Shown one piece after another: positions 11,191 through 21,476 of a stretch of DNA of 64,000 bases. Within the stretch, counting starts at the first letter, position 1. Every line of letters starts with the position of its first letter. Made by a program: the position numbers and the translations under genes. The DNA is from Ancistrus triradiatus. Lineage: Eukaryota; Chordata; Actinopteri; Siluriformes; Loricariidae. A model generated the notes under the pieces. The model was not told where the DNA came from. It saw nothing but the letters and a program-made list of their open reading frames with translations, and made no database searches. The stretch spans positions 396,737 to 460,736 of the forward strand of contig JAJAGP010000340.1 in the NCBI GenBank assembly GCA_025084515.1, in the 5' to 3' direction.

Positions 11191-12824
11191 CAGTGGTGCT
11201 TGAAAGTTTGTGAACCCTTTAGAATTTTCTACATTTCTGCGTACATATGACCTAACACATCATCAGATTTTCACACAAGTCCTAAATGTAGATAAAGAGA
11301 ACCCAGTTAAACAAATGAGACAAAAATATTATATTTGGTCATTTATTTATTGAGGAAAATGATCCAATATGACATATTAGTGAGTGGAAAAAGAAAAAGT
11401 ATTGTGAACCTCTAGGATTAGTAGTTAATATGAAGGTGAAAATTAGAGTCAGGTGTTTTCAGTCAATGGGATGACACATCAGGTGTGAGTGGGCACCCTG
11501 TTTTTTATTTAAAGAAAACAGGGATCTATCAAAGTCTGCTCTGTCACAACACGTTTTGGAAGTGTATCATGGCACGAACAAAGGAGAGTTTCTGAGGACC
11601 TCAGAAAAAAAGAGTTGTTGATGCTCATCAGGATAAATAAAAAAGGTTACAAAACCATCCCCTTAAAGAGCTTGCACTCCACCAATCCACAGTTCAGACA
11701 GATTGTGTACAAATGGAGGAAATTCAAGACCATTGTTACCCTCCCCAGGAGTGGTCGACCAACAAAGATCACTACAAGAGCAAGGCATGTATCAGTAATA
11801 GTTGGCGAGGGTCACAAAGCACCCCAGGGTAACTTCTAAGCAACTGAAGACCTCTCTCCAACATTGGCTAATGTTTAATGTTCATGAGTCACCCATCATG
11901 AAGGAACACTGAACAACAATGGGTGTGCCATGGCAGGGTTGCAAGGAGAAAGAAAGCCACTGCTCTCCAGAAAGAACATTGCTGCTCATCTGCCGTCTGC
12001 TAAAGATCACAAAGACAAGCCAGGGACAGGCTACTGGGAAGAAATGTTTTGTGGACGGATGAGAGACCAAAATAGAACTTTTTTTTTGTTTAAAAGAAAA
12101 GCGTTATGTTTGGAGAAAGGTAACACTGTATTCCAGCATAAGAACCGTTATCCCATCTGTGACACATAGTTGGTGTAGTATCACGGCCTGCTTTGCTGCA
12201 TCTGGGCCAGGATGGGCTTGCCATCACTGGTTGAACAATGAATTCTGAATTATATCAGAGAATTCTAAAGGAAAATGTCAGGACATCTGTCCATGAACTG
12301 AATCTCAAGAGAAGGTGGGTCATGCAGCAAGACAACGACCCTAAGCACACAAGCCGTTCTACCAAAGAATGGTTACAGAAGAATAAAGTTCATGTTTTGG
12401 AATGGCCAAGTCCTGACCTTAATCCAATCAAAATGTTGTGGAAGGACCTGAAGCGAGCAGCTAATGTGAGGAAACACACCAACATCCCAGAGCTGAAGCT
12501 GTTCTGTACGGAGGAATGGGCTAAAATTCCTCCAAGCCGGTGTGCAGGACTGATCAACAGTTAAAGGAAATGTTTATTTGCAGTTATTGCTGCACAGGGG
12601 GGTCACACCAGATACTGAAAGCAAAGGTTCACATACTTTTGCCACTCACTAATATGTAATATTGGAACATTTCCCTCAATAAATAAATGACCAAGTGTAA
12701 TATTTTTGTCTCATTTGTTTAACTGGGTTCTCTTTATCTTCTTTTAGGACTTGTGTGAAAATCTAATGTTTTAGGCAGAAATATAGAAAATCCTGAAGGG
12801 TTCACAAACTTTCAAGCACCACTG
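11191..12824 (+). mobile_element. Full-length Tc1-like transposon, family A
   Basis: The 1,634-bp element is bounded by TA duplications (11189-11190 and 12825-12826). Its ends begin CAGTGGTGCTTGAAAGTTTG and form long imperfect inverted repeats of about 190 bp, which is characteristic of long-TIR Tc1 families in fish. It encloses one transposase pseudogene. Further family A pieces are at 49795-50482 and 62450-62620. Confidence 0.93.
11569..12618 (+). pseudogene. Tc1 family A transposase pseudogene
   Basis: The original product would cut and paste the element at TA sites through a DDE catalytic triad. The start M-A-R-T-K-E at 11569 runs into TGA at codon 9 after a one-base insertion compared with the copy at 50115. 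The paired DNA-binding region can still be followed (11640-11840, with R-S-G-R-P-T-K near 11750). The first catalytic aspartate is in W-T-D-E at 12058-12060, just before a 2-nt insertion. The second lies in Q-Q-D-N-D-P-K-H near 12328-12351. The third position reads N-P-I-K instead of N-P-I-E (AAA at 12430-12432), so the catalytic glutamate is lost. A TAA at 12562-12564 replaces the tyrosine codon of S-Y-R-K-R-L found in the other copy; the original stop is TGA at 12616-12618. Inactive. Confidence 0.9.
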
Positions 12825-12826
12825 TA

Positions 12827-14039
12827 TAACCCCATATAAGATACATGACCTTTAAATAACCTGGAATTCAAGCTGAAATCAGATAGTGATCGAACTGCTT
12901 GTGGGAAAATAAACAAACAAAGGCATCCAGGCTCTAAAAGGCATTCAGAAAAAACTAGTACATCTGGATCATCTCAGAATCCAGCCAGACTCTAAATCAA
13001 CAGCGGAGGCAGTGTACAGATTTATATATAAATAAGAAATCTAAAACGGCAAAGCCCTGAATAAATGTACAATTGAAAACGCAATTATTTTGAGAGTGCG
13101 GAAACAGAGGGAGTCTGTTTGTGCCATGGCAATTGTCTGTCTGTCTCGTATCACCTCATTTCGCTTTGATGTGATGTTTCATGAGATTCTGCACCCCAGG
13201 GTGCAATATTCAAAGAGACAAACAGAAAAAAAATGCTGCATGATGAATGATACACTCCTCTCTCCAGCATGGCTTCTGGGTCCTCAGTCTCTTTAAGCCA
13301 CACATGAGGATATGTTTCTTACTGCTTCAAATAAGTGCTGGTATTTTGATATCCTTAATAATTAGTGCACACCAGACATATGCTTTTATGTTAGGATTAA
13401 GGGCTCTGACACACCAAGCTGCTATAAATAATTGCGCCTACCAAAGCCAATGATTCACGCATTTTTGCCACATATTTTCAGTGAAAAGTTGTCATCAAAC
13501 TAAGTGATGCAAATATGAGCACCTGCATAATTTATGGACTTACTTGAAAAGAAATAATATACAACCTGAGGATATTGCATGATGCTGTCAAAAAAAGGTT
13601 TTAACTATAACTGGCTCTTTGATTTCTCTTGCTGAGGGAACCCTAAAGGATATATATCTATCCCTACAACCAAAAAGAAGCCATGAATCCATTTTGTGGC
13701 ACAAGTAAGGTATATATTTTAAGGGGGCTATCTCTTTTTCTATTAAAAAAACTGTAAAGGTGAATACTCAGTATAATAGGAAGGCATATTCCATGCATAT
13801 GTCTATATGTAAGGGCTGCGGATGATAACCGTATTGCTGCAATACTGCGGTTATGTGATGCCACCGCTGTGTTCAGTTCATCATCGTCATCACCACAGTT
13901 ATTATTTATTCATAAAATGGATAGTTCCATCTCTAAGATCTGATTGACTGAGTCACGAGAATTAGCAGTAGAATAAACGGAAACTCTACCTCCCAAAGTT
14001 TACATAGAGCAACAACATCATCTTATCAACAAAAGATTA
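12827..14039. other. Unassigned stretch
   Basis: Unique AT-rich DNA. Near 13810-13860 there is a short fold-back AACCGTATTGCTGCAATACTG that resembles the 'GGGCTGC...' end of some fish DNA transposons, but too little remains to call. No exon seen. Confidence 0.3.
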
Positions 14040-14445
14040 TGAGTTGAGTTTTTATCAAAATCTATTTTGGTTTCATCTGACGACATGAGATTCTCCGAAT
14101 CCTCTTCTGGATCATCCAAATACTCTCTGGCAAACTTCAGATGGACCTGCGACATGTCTTACTTGGCTTAAGAAGCAGGGGGGGACACGCACTGGCACTG
14201 GAGAATCTGAGTCCCTCTTGGCGTTAGTGGTTGTTACTGATGGTAGCCTTTGTTACTTTGGTCCCAGCTCGCTGCAGGTCATTCATCAGGTCCCTCTGTG
14301 TAGTTCTGGGATTTTTGCTCACCGTCCTCATGATCATTTTGAACCCATGGGATGAGATCTTGCGTGGGGCCCCAGATCGAGGGAGGTTATCAATGGTCTT
14401 GTATGTCTTCCATTTTCTTACAATTGCTCCCACAGTTGTGTGAGG
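14040..14445 (-). pseudogene. Tc1 family B transposase, N-terminal remnant
   Basis: Reading leftwards from 14433 the frame gives G-A-I-V-R-K-W-K-T-Y-K-T, then L-P-R-S-G-A-P-R-K-I-S, then D-L-M-N-D-L-Q-R-A-G-T-K-V, covering the DNA-binding region and its hinge. The block up to S-D-E near 14080 (first catalytic aspartate region) follows in a broken frame. The start codon and everything after the first catalytic block are absent. Confidence 0.85.
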
Positions 14446-14522
14446 AGAATTTGCACTTGTAGGAGAACTTGTAGGAGAACTTGCACAATCAGTGGCTGAC
14501 TAAATACTTTTTTGCCCCACTG
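14040..14522 (-). mobile_element. Tc1 family B fragment (5' half), sharing its flank with 16134
   Basis: The right end is the family B terminus CTTTTTTGCCCCACTG followed by TA (14523-14524). Internal sequence is minus-strand transposase N-terminal half. The left terminus is missing, and the part between the start codon region and the terminal repeat is deleted (junction near 14440-14470, where AGGAGAACTTG is repeated). Confidence 0.85.
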
Positions 14523-14700
14523 TAATGTACAAGTTGTGAGAGAGGAAATTCTTGGTGATGCCACTCACATTCCTGCCTCCACTTCCAGTTACATGTTAAC
14601 ATGTGCATTTGTGCTTGGATTCATTGACTAAGTACGTATGTTTGACACCACTGGTCAGAAAGATTCGGCATAATCCAGATTAAAATTCTCATCAAATCTG
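14523..14700 (+). repeat. Duplicated flank, copy 1
   Basis: Starting at the transposon end, the sequence TGTACAAGTTGTGAGAGAGG to ATCAAATCTG is repeated at 16575-16762 with small indels. Similarity crosses the transposon boundary and stops abruptly at 14700, where the hairpin begins. Confidence 0.85.
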
Positions 14701-14759
14701 TATAAGCATCAGGTACTATCAGCAGGAGTATCATACCGACAGTACCTGATGCTTATACA
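14699..14759. repeat. Perfect 19-bp inverted repeat (hairpin)
   Basis: TGTATAAGCATCAGGTACT at 14699-14717 is exactly inverted at 14741-14759, with a 23-nt loop. It abuts the end of the duplicated flank, so it may mark a rearrangement or repair junction. Confidence 0.85.
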
Positions 14760-16133
14760 ATAAAGGCTTATTAACTATTAATAATAATGACATCAAAGAT
14801 AATGATTGAACCTACACTACTGGTTGAACCTGTACTAACGAGTGATCACCACAATGTGAAAGCATTTTAGTATAAATCTAATGTTAAAAAAGTAAAATAG
14901 TTGTTGCATTGGTGTTTACAGTATTCTGTAAAGAAAAAGAAAGTTAGAACAGAGAGAGGAGGATCACAATGAAATACACACAGAGAGATGCAGCTTGAGT
15001 GTGCCACCAACAGATCAAACCTGTCATTCTATCCCTGTAGTCCTTATAAATATATGGAGCATTCTACTGAATTATACTACAAATACAGTCCCACAGCAAA
15101 AACACCTACCAAAAATATGCATACAGACCTTAGATATTTACAAGGATTATGTTATGATATACATATATGTAAAGCCAAAATCATAATTTACAGCGTGTTT
15201 CTACAGATGAAATTCTAACCTGTACACTTAAACTTGTGAATCTTGTTTTTAATGTGTTTTAAAATATTATTTTGACTTTTTTTGCAATTCATTTAAATGA
15301 TTTATATTTATCATGAGTTGCATGTTTATATAAAATAAACTTGATTTTTTTTTTTAAACTGCCCTGTTGTTACAGAAACACAGAGTTATAGTCCACAGGC
15401 AGAGATTTATTTTAGTCAAACCCATATTTTAGAGCAGGAAATAAGTCTGCACACCTGTACCTCATGGCCACATGCTGAGTAGTTAGATCCCATCATTTGG
15501 AAGTAAATGTGTCTAAAAGCTTGAACATCCTGTGCCTAAATGTGTCTAAAAGCTTGAACATCCTGTGCCTAAGAGCCTGTGTGTAACATTAAAAATAGTC
15601 ACTGCTCTACAGATTTTTGCAGTTATGCAAACATTTTGTGTTTTAAGAAAACTTTTTGTGTTTGTACAACTATTCAGTTCTGTGGTTGCTAACCATGTAC
15701 TGGCAACAGTATTTAACTTACAAACTTCTATAATCTATTTAGCACTACCCTTATGAAAAAACTGCAATAATGCCATTTTAATCTACAGGATTCCTACAAA
15801 TTCAGACAATTACTATATATTACTACAGTTGATGTCACAAATTGTATAAATTACTACTAATTACTACTAAGATGGTACTACAGGAATGTCATACATTAGT
15901 ATATGGTACTATAGACATGTTACAGCTTACAGTATCATGACAGTACTATGTAAGACTCTTCATATCTGTCTCTCACACAGTCAGGCTGAAAAAGGTGTTT
16001 AAACTTATGGGCTTACATAAGGTGTAGAAAACACTGGTTGTCCAAGTTGCTAATATGTTGTTTTCGATGCTTGGGTTTTAATACAATTGCAGACAAAGGT
16101 AATGTAATAAGGTAAGGTAGGTAAGGTAAAATA
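14760..16133. other. Unassigned stretch with one short tandem repeat
   Basis: AT-rich DNA without recognised genes or repeat families except the 33-bp tandem duplication at 15504-15569. Overlapping frames at 14988-15218 carry no domain. Short GGTAAGGTAGGTAAGG repetition occurs near 16110. Confidence 0.3.
15504..15569. repeat. Perfect tandem duplication, 2 x 33 bp
   Basis: The unit starting TAAATGTGTCTAAAAGC at 15504 is repeated without a mismatch from 15537, so the event is recent or the assembly duplicated it. Confidence 0.9.
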
Positions 16134-16574
16134 ATAAAAAGCATTTCAAGGTCCTGGAGTGGCCTAGCCAGTCTCCAGACCTCAGCCCCTTATAAAATTT
16201 GTGGAGGGAGTTGAAAGTCCATGTTGCCCCAAAACATCACTGCTCTAGAGGAGATCTGCATGGAGGAATGGGCCAAAATACCAGCTACAGTGTGTGCCAA
16301 CCTGGTGAAGACTTACAGGAAACGTTTGACCTCTGTCATTGCCAACAAAGGTTATGTTACAAAGTACTGAGTTGAACCAAATTTATTGACCAAATACTTA
16401 TTTTTCCACCATGATTTACAATTTAAAATTCTTTAAAAATCCTACAGTGTGATTTCCTGGATTTTTTTTCCCATTGGTGTCTCTCATAGTTGAAGTGTAC
16501 CTATGATGAAAATTTCTAAGTCGGAGAACTTGCACAATCAAAGTGGCTGACTAAATACTTTTTTGCCCCCACTG
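16134..16574 (+). mobile_element. Tc1 family B fragment (3' half)
   Basis: The fragment starts inside the transposase and runs to the terminus CTTTTTTGCCCCCACTG followed by TA (16575-16576). The subterminal block includes TTGAAGTGTACCTATGATG, as in the copies at 33989 and 54887. The 5' half is missing. Confidence 0.88.
16141..16370 (+). pseudogene. Tc1 family B transposase, C-terminal remnant
   Basis: The frame begins K-K-H-F-K-V-L-E-W-P-S-Q-S-P-D, then a stop (TAA) replaces the glutamate codon of N-P-I-E, so the third catalytic residue is gone. After L-K-V-H-V-A the frame shifts at GTTGCCCCAAAAC (about 16224-16236), and the C-terminus (E-E-I-C-M-E-E-W-A to Y-V-T-K-Y) continues in another frame to TGA at 16368-16370. 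The same shift exists in the copies at 35190 and 55240. Confidence 0.88.
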
Positions 16575-16762
16575 TAATGTAACAAGTTGTGAGAGAGAGG
16601 AAATTCTTGGTGATGCCACTCACATTCCTCCACTTCCAGTTACATGTTACATGGCATTTGTGCTTGGACTCGTTGACTAAGTACGTATGTTTGACACCAC
16701 TGGTCAGGGTCCTAAGACAGAAAGACTCGGCACAATCCAGATTAAAATTCTCATCTAATCTG
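16575..16762 (+). repeat. Duplicated flank, copy 2
   Basis: Matches 14523-14700 with a few indels, including an extra GGTCCTAAGAC near 16709 that copy 1 lacks. Both copies begin at a family B transposon end. Confidence 0.85.
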
Positions 16763-16997
16763 CTTACTGAGGTTGGACTGAAGGCCTTCATGCACAGTAC
16801 ACTTTGAAAATCACACAGCAAATGATGTCAATCAGAGCTGCCACCCACTCGCTGTTTATTTTCACTTAGAATTCACCACCCACGTGCCAGCACATTTCCA
16901 GCCCTGAAGCCGAGTGTGTATGTGTGTGTGATAGAATGTGGCCAGAGGGGTGGCAGCAGGAGCTGTCAATTCAATGTGTGGGTGCGCCTCACTGTTA

Positions 16998-16998
<1 letters not shown>

Positions 16999-17040
<42 letters not shown>

Positions 17041-17220
17041 GTTCTTTCTATCATCTTGAGTATTTTTCCTTTGACATAATATTACTGTAGCTAATTAACG
17101 CTACACCTACACCTAACCCTAATGTTAACATCAACTCAAAGTAAATCATTTTGCCATTTTGGTTAATAAAATTACATTTGGAACCACAATGACAGATATG
17201 TCACACACACAGAAGAGTAA
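16999..17220. mobile_element. (CA)20 tract plus CA-bracketed MITE, copy 2
   Basis: A CA tract at 16999-17038 is followed by TTCTTTCTATCATCTTGAG, then GACATAATATTACTGTAGC and CTACACCTACACCTAACCC; a short CA tract (TCACACACACAG) closes the block near 17212. The TGTGGGGAC word of other copies has decayed here. Confidence 0.55.
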
Positions 17221-17500
17221 GCAAAAAGACACTTCAGACAGTGTGTTTAACATTCATTCCCTGTGAGGATCAGACTCGGGTCAGACGTGGGTCACTGCAT
17301 CACACTGGATCAGTTATTTCTCCCTCAGCCACAGTATGAAAAGATGAAGGATTTCTTACTTCTTACAGGCATAGACCAGACAGGAAATACTAGAACTCTA
17401 TATGAATTGGGGAACTTATTCCCAGTAGAACACTGCATATCGACCATAAGTTAGAAAACACTCGTACCATGCGCTTGTATCCCATCTCTAGCAAGCTGAG
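17221..17500. other. Unassigned stretch
   Basis: Unique sequence. A 63-codon plus frame at 17263-17454 has no recognised motif. Confidence 0.3.
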
Positions 17501-17502
17501 AT

Positions 17503-18110
17503 TTGTTTGTTTTGCTTTCTCTGTCGGCACCTTCACTACTGCAGCATTTGCAATGTAAGGTTAACTCTAAAGCTACACTGTTTAACCAGCCATGTCAATA
17601 CATCCATTGGGATAATACTGATCACCAGCAGGTTAGATTGGCTCCTATTTCAGCATTTCACTTGATGTTTCAAATAATTCCAAGTTTCTATGTGGTTATA
17701 TTCAGTGATTTAGCTACCAAGTTAAAAATTCACATTCTGTTAATTATTTTTAAAGCACATTTACCACACTGTGAGGTCCTTCCCTCTAACCCATTATGCA
17801 CAAAACTATTTCTGCTGATTCTGCTTTTCACATGTTCTGCATACACATCATCCCATACCAGCAGACCCCTGTGGTTGATTCAAAATGCAGCAGCACAGCT
17901 TGTTTTGTTAAATCTGCCCAATTTCTCTTATGTCACCCACTACTATGTTCCCTTCACTATCTCTGTCTAGCTTATGGCAAAAGATTTAAAACAGTGACAC
18001 TTGCCTACATAGCTAAAAATGGACCAACCCACACCTAATTAAAAGCACTAATCAAACTATATTCTCTATATTGTACAATCACAGACTCGAAGCATGACTC
18101 AACTCAGTGG
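17503..18110 (+). pseudogene. L2-like LINE, C-terminal coding remnant
   Basis: The end of a non-LTR reverse transcriptase is visible: L-I-Q-N-A-A-A-Q-L-V at about 17875-17905 and, after a frameshift, R-F-K-T-V-T-L-A-Y-I-A-K-N-G at about 17983-18025. These correspond to the 'L-Q-N-A-A-A-R' and 'R-I-x-F-K-x-L-x-L-x-Y-K' blocks of fish L2-type ORF2. The upstream half to 17503 fits the segment between the catalytic core and this block but is very diverged. Frameshifts and the absent catalytic core make it dead. Confidence 0.65.
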
Positions 18111-18429
18111 TGTAGTCTAGTCAGAATATTGGATATACTCTTCATAGCTGTTAACATAAACCACTTTGATGAAAAGTAAAAGTTATATTTTTCAAAGCTG
18201 TTCAGAATTGGGTTTTTAGAGTCTCTTTCTCTTTTGTGTCAAAATTGTATATAGAACTGTTATAATGGCCAATACATTTTACTGTACATTTTTAAGTGTG
18301 TATACTCACATCCTAGAGGTTTCATACTGGGTATACTGCGAAACATCTGCATATCATGTACACTACACCAATGGTGTAGTCCAGTCCAACACTGACCTAA
18401 CCATTAAAACAACAGCTAATTTACTTTGC
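18111..18429. other. Unassigned stretch
   Basis: AT-rich unique DNA; contains ATGGTGTAGTCCAGTC-like words at about 18105 and 18371, a possible small dispersed repeat. Confidence 0.3.
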
Positions 18430-18613
18430 ATTTACATTTACAGCATTTAGCAGACGCCCTTATCCAGAGCGACTTACAGTCTTACAATACAAGCAATTGT
18501 GGATTAAGGGTCTTGCTCAAGGACCCAACAGCTTGGCAGAGGTGGCAGCTTGGCAGAGGTGAGATCTTTTGATCCATAGTCCAGTACCTTAACCGCTAAG
18601 CTACCACAGTCCC
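18430..18613 (-). mobile_element. tRNA-derived SINE, type 1
   Basis: Read on the minus strand it begins GGGACTGTGGTAGCTTAGCG (A-box-like), has a degraded B box, then CAAGCTGCCACCTCTGCC-type text, TTGAGCAAGACCC and the tail GTCGCTCTGGATAAGGGC followed by short TAAATG repeats. Other copies are at 32067, 36135, 39945 and 60516. This copy has a short internal duplication (CAGCTTGGCAGAGGTGG at 18528-18560). Confidence 0.85.
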
Positions 18614-18785
18614 ATTCAGTAAGCATTCAGAATTGTTTTATGTTCTGTGGTTGTTCAGTAGGGAAATGCCAAATCCACCAGTCTCAAAGTCACAGTAAAT
18701 GTTTTTGATGGTGCCTAATTAATGTATGTTTTATTATATTAGTTTAAAAATAAAACTGTTTCTTTTACATTTAAATATATATAGA

Positions 18786-19195
18786 CAGTGGTACCTCGGT
18801 TCTCGACCACCTTGGAACTCGTGAAATTCAGTTATCGACACATTTTGACCAGAAAAATTGGTCTCGGTTCTCGTCTGTTGCTCAGTACTCGGTGCACTTG
18901 CTTAAACTTGTATGAGTCTCATTTTGGCCAAAACTCAATTCACAATTCATGATTTACGATTCAGAATTCAGTAGACAGTGATTCAGATTCACAATAGCGG
19001 TTGCTCAGAGAAGATCTCTGCTATTTTCATCATGTTTTTCTTTATTCTTACATCTACAGTACTGTATTCTTAGTGCAAATAAGTCATGGTAGGACTAAAA
19101 AAGGTTGTATTGACTGCCAACCAAAAGGGAAACTGGAACTTAATGCTCCAGAGCACAGGCTGCAGTTAGCAGTAGCAGCTATGCTAGCGCCTTGA
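18786..19195 (+). mobile_element. Tigger-like (pogo group) transposon fragment
   Basis: The left end CAGTGGTACCTCGGTTCTCG is typical of the group; the body includes GCACTTGCTTAAACTTGTAT and, near 19086, a decayed start of the internal frame (ATGGTAGGACTAAAAAAGG, resembling M-G-P-K-K-V). Matching blocks occur at 50505-50898 (same strand) and 62068-62304 (opposite strand). The right end is absent here. Confidence 0.65.
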
Positions 19196-19881
19196 CTTCA
19201 CCAATAAAGTAAGTGTTTTTCTTTTACTTTTGACTTTCAATCCATTACTTACTAAATTACAAGAGATTTTCAAAGCTTTATTATGAAATAAGCTTTGTGT
19301 TAATTATTTTTGTTAACTGTAGATTAATGTAAAAGTTTTAACAGTAATGTACGTATCATTTCTTGTCATAGTCTCCTTTAAGACTTTAAAATGATTTGCA
19401 CTGAGCCTGACTTGCCAACATGAAAGACTTAAGCTGCTCCTCTGTGGTTTCGGATGCCCCAGTAATTATTTAGCTCTGGCACTGGGCCTGACTGTGCATT
19501 AGCTCTGCCTCCATAAAATAAATAAAATGCTTGAATCAGTAATTCATTGACATTGCATTTAAAAGGGGTAATTTCATTTAAACTATTAAATTAAACTAGT
19601 GAAAAATGTTTGGCAACAAACATCTGCTAAAGATTTTGGTTAACAAGATCTGCTAAATGCGCATTTCAGTGTTTTTTTAAAGAATTTTAAGAAGCATTAA
19701 CATTTTCTGTCTAATTCAGCCAAACAATCTGGCAACCTCAAAGTTCATTTATGATGTAAGCATTCTTACTAGAGATTTTTTGAAATTTCCATGTGACCAT
19801 TTGTAAAGTCATTTCATCAGTAGTTTGATGACAGAGTTTCAATACCTGTCAAAGTTTAGCTTCAGTGGTAGTTTTCTTCCT
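19196..19881. other. Unassigned stretch
   Basis: AT-rich unique sequence, nothing identifiable. Confidence 0.3.
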
Positions 19882-20378
19882 TGTGTCAAAAGTTTTAGGC
19901 CACCAGATTTGTTGTTTTAGCAATGGTATATATAACCATATATAATCATATATAATATATTTTAATGATTAGATCCAAACATTTCAAACTGGGATTGTCC
20001 ACTACATAATACTCTTTTCCTCTGATCTTTATTTCAATCTTTGTGAGTTTTAGCATATCTTATCCTTTTCACAATTCCCTTTCTAAAACAGTGGCTTCTT
20101 GGCTTCCCCCTCCAAAAAGATCATTTCTGATCAAGCTTTCTACGGAAGGGAGAGCATTCTGATGAATCCACCAGATGCTGGTATTCCTCAAGTGTAAAGG
20201 GAGGTCACACTAAATACTAAGTACTATAATACCTATAGAAGCTGTGTATTTTTAATAAATTTGCTGTATTTTCTGGCTGTATTTTAATAAAGAGACTGAT
20301 AAATAACTATATGTGGCAAAAACTATTGCAGAAACTATAGCATATCTAATCTAATTGTGGCCTAAGACTTTTGCACGG
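19882..20378. mobile_element. Internally deleted Tc1-like element (family F)
   Basis: Left end TGTGTCAAAAGTTTTAGGCC and right end GGCCTAAGACTTTTGCACGG are inverted relative to each other and end at TA (20379-20380). The terminal sequence TTTTGCACAGTA is a familiar fish Tc1 end. The 500-bp interior has little transposase left (possibly 20060-20200), so this is a MITE-like remnant. Confidence 0.6.
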
Positions 20379-20682
20379 TAATGTATATTAGTAATGACCA
20401 GTACATATCATTGTGCATTTTAAGTGGGTATACGCAATTTTTAGTGGTTTTCTAGTGGGCATACCTGCCTACCTACTACACATCTGGAATAAACTCCTGA
20501 CTCAACTTGATCCACCGATCAATACAAAAGTTAGACAAGCGCCCAGACTCTTCTCTGTATTGTGCCAAGTGGATGAATTAACTTTTCCGGAAGGTCTGAA
20601 TGGCTCTCACTGTTTTCAATCAGCGACTCTAGCTTATTACTTATTTAACAGTTTATTTAGTGGCCAACCTTGTAATTACACT
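20379..20682. other. Unassigned stretch with a 91-codon frame
   Basis: A plus-strand frame at 20413-20688 contains W-N-K-L-L-T-Q-L and later A-P-R-L-F-S-V-L. It could be a diverged LINE C-terminus but I cannot match it with confidence. Confidence 0.25.
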
Positions 20683-20975
20683 CAGTGACTATTTTATCAG
20701 GTTTTCCTAGTACATAGAAACACTTAGATCTAGAATTACTGACTGTGGTCCATCTTTTGCTATGCACATTTATAAGCCTCCCCTTCTTTGCTTATCAGCA
20801 GAAAGGACCACTTCTGTCCACGTGTTATTGGGTTAATGGAATATTCCCAGAATCGCAATGCTGTGCTGGTATGAGTACATCAGGTGCAGCTGCATTTCTG
20901 GGTATTTTAACACTTACTGGCCACATTATTAGCCTCCTACCTTGTTGGTACAACTGGTAGGTGTTCAGTTAGAGA
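20683..20975. mobile_element. Foldback repeat family 1, copy 1 (decayed)
   Basis: The left end has CAGTGACTATTTTATCAGG and the right end the inverted ACTGGCCACATTATTAG, matching the CACCGGTCACTTTATTA termini at 51260. Between them GACTGTGGTCCATCTTTT and GTGCTGGTATGAGTACATC match internal words of the copies at 38455 and 58201. Confidence 0.55.
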
Positions 20976-21117
20976 TTCTTTTTGCTCAAGAATTTACACT
21001 GCACTGGATTATGTCCTTTTAGAAGATGCATTGATTCTAATCTGTTTTATACATAAAAAGATGTCCAGTTGTCTTTATCAGACACATTGAGATCTGCCTT
21101 TGATATATGATATAAAT

Positions 21118-21476
21118 AAATCACCTATGAAATGGCATTAATAGTTTATGGGTAGTATAAGCACCCATGAACATGTCATAATAAAGCTATGTTGACCAAT
21201 AACTAATTAATACATTTGTGCTGAAAATATCCATAAAAGAACAATGATGCCAATGAAGAGAAAAGGGTGAGCTGGCAGCTGACTACAGGAAGATAAATAT
21301 TTAAGAGAGGAGCTATGCAGGATGATGCAGGCCAAAAGCAACTGAGAAGGCCAGGTGACCCTGCATAGCTCTTCTCTTAGCCTTTTCTCTTCTTGTAGCC
21401 AGATGCTATCTCTTAATGACAGCCAGCTTCCTCTCTCGATTAGTGTTTGTGATTCCTTATTGGGTCTTGTCCAGTC
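21118..21476 (+). repeat. Hairpin-forming duplicated unit, copy 1
   Basis: From CACCTATGAAATGGC to GATTCCTTATTGGGTCTTGT the unit is repeated at 22467-22825 in the same orientation, 1,349 bp away. The centre folds: TAAGAGAGGAGCTATGCAGG (21302-21321) pairs with CCTGCATAGCTCTTCTCTTA (21360-21379, single mismatch), and weaker pairing extends outwards to GCTGGCAGCTGACTACAGG / TTGTAGCCAGATGCTATC. No coding frame, TIR or target duplication was found. Confidence 0.8.

Noticed and set aside
20413..20688. 91-codon frame with W-N-K-L-L text as a LINE C-terminus
   Set aside because: Only a short stretch fits and the following sequence is unrelated, so it was left as unassigned.
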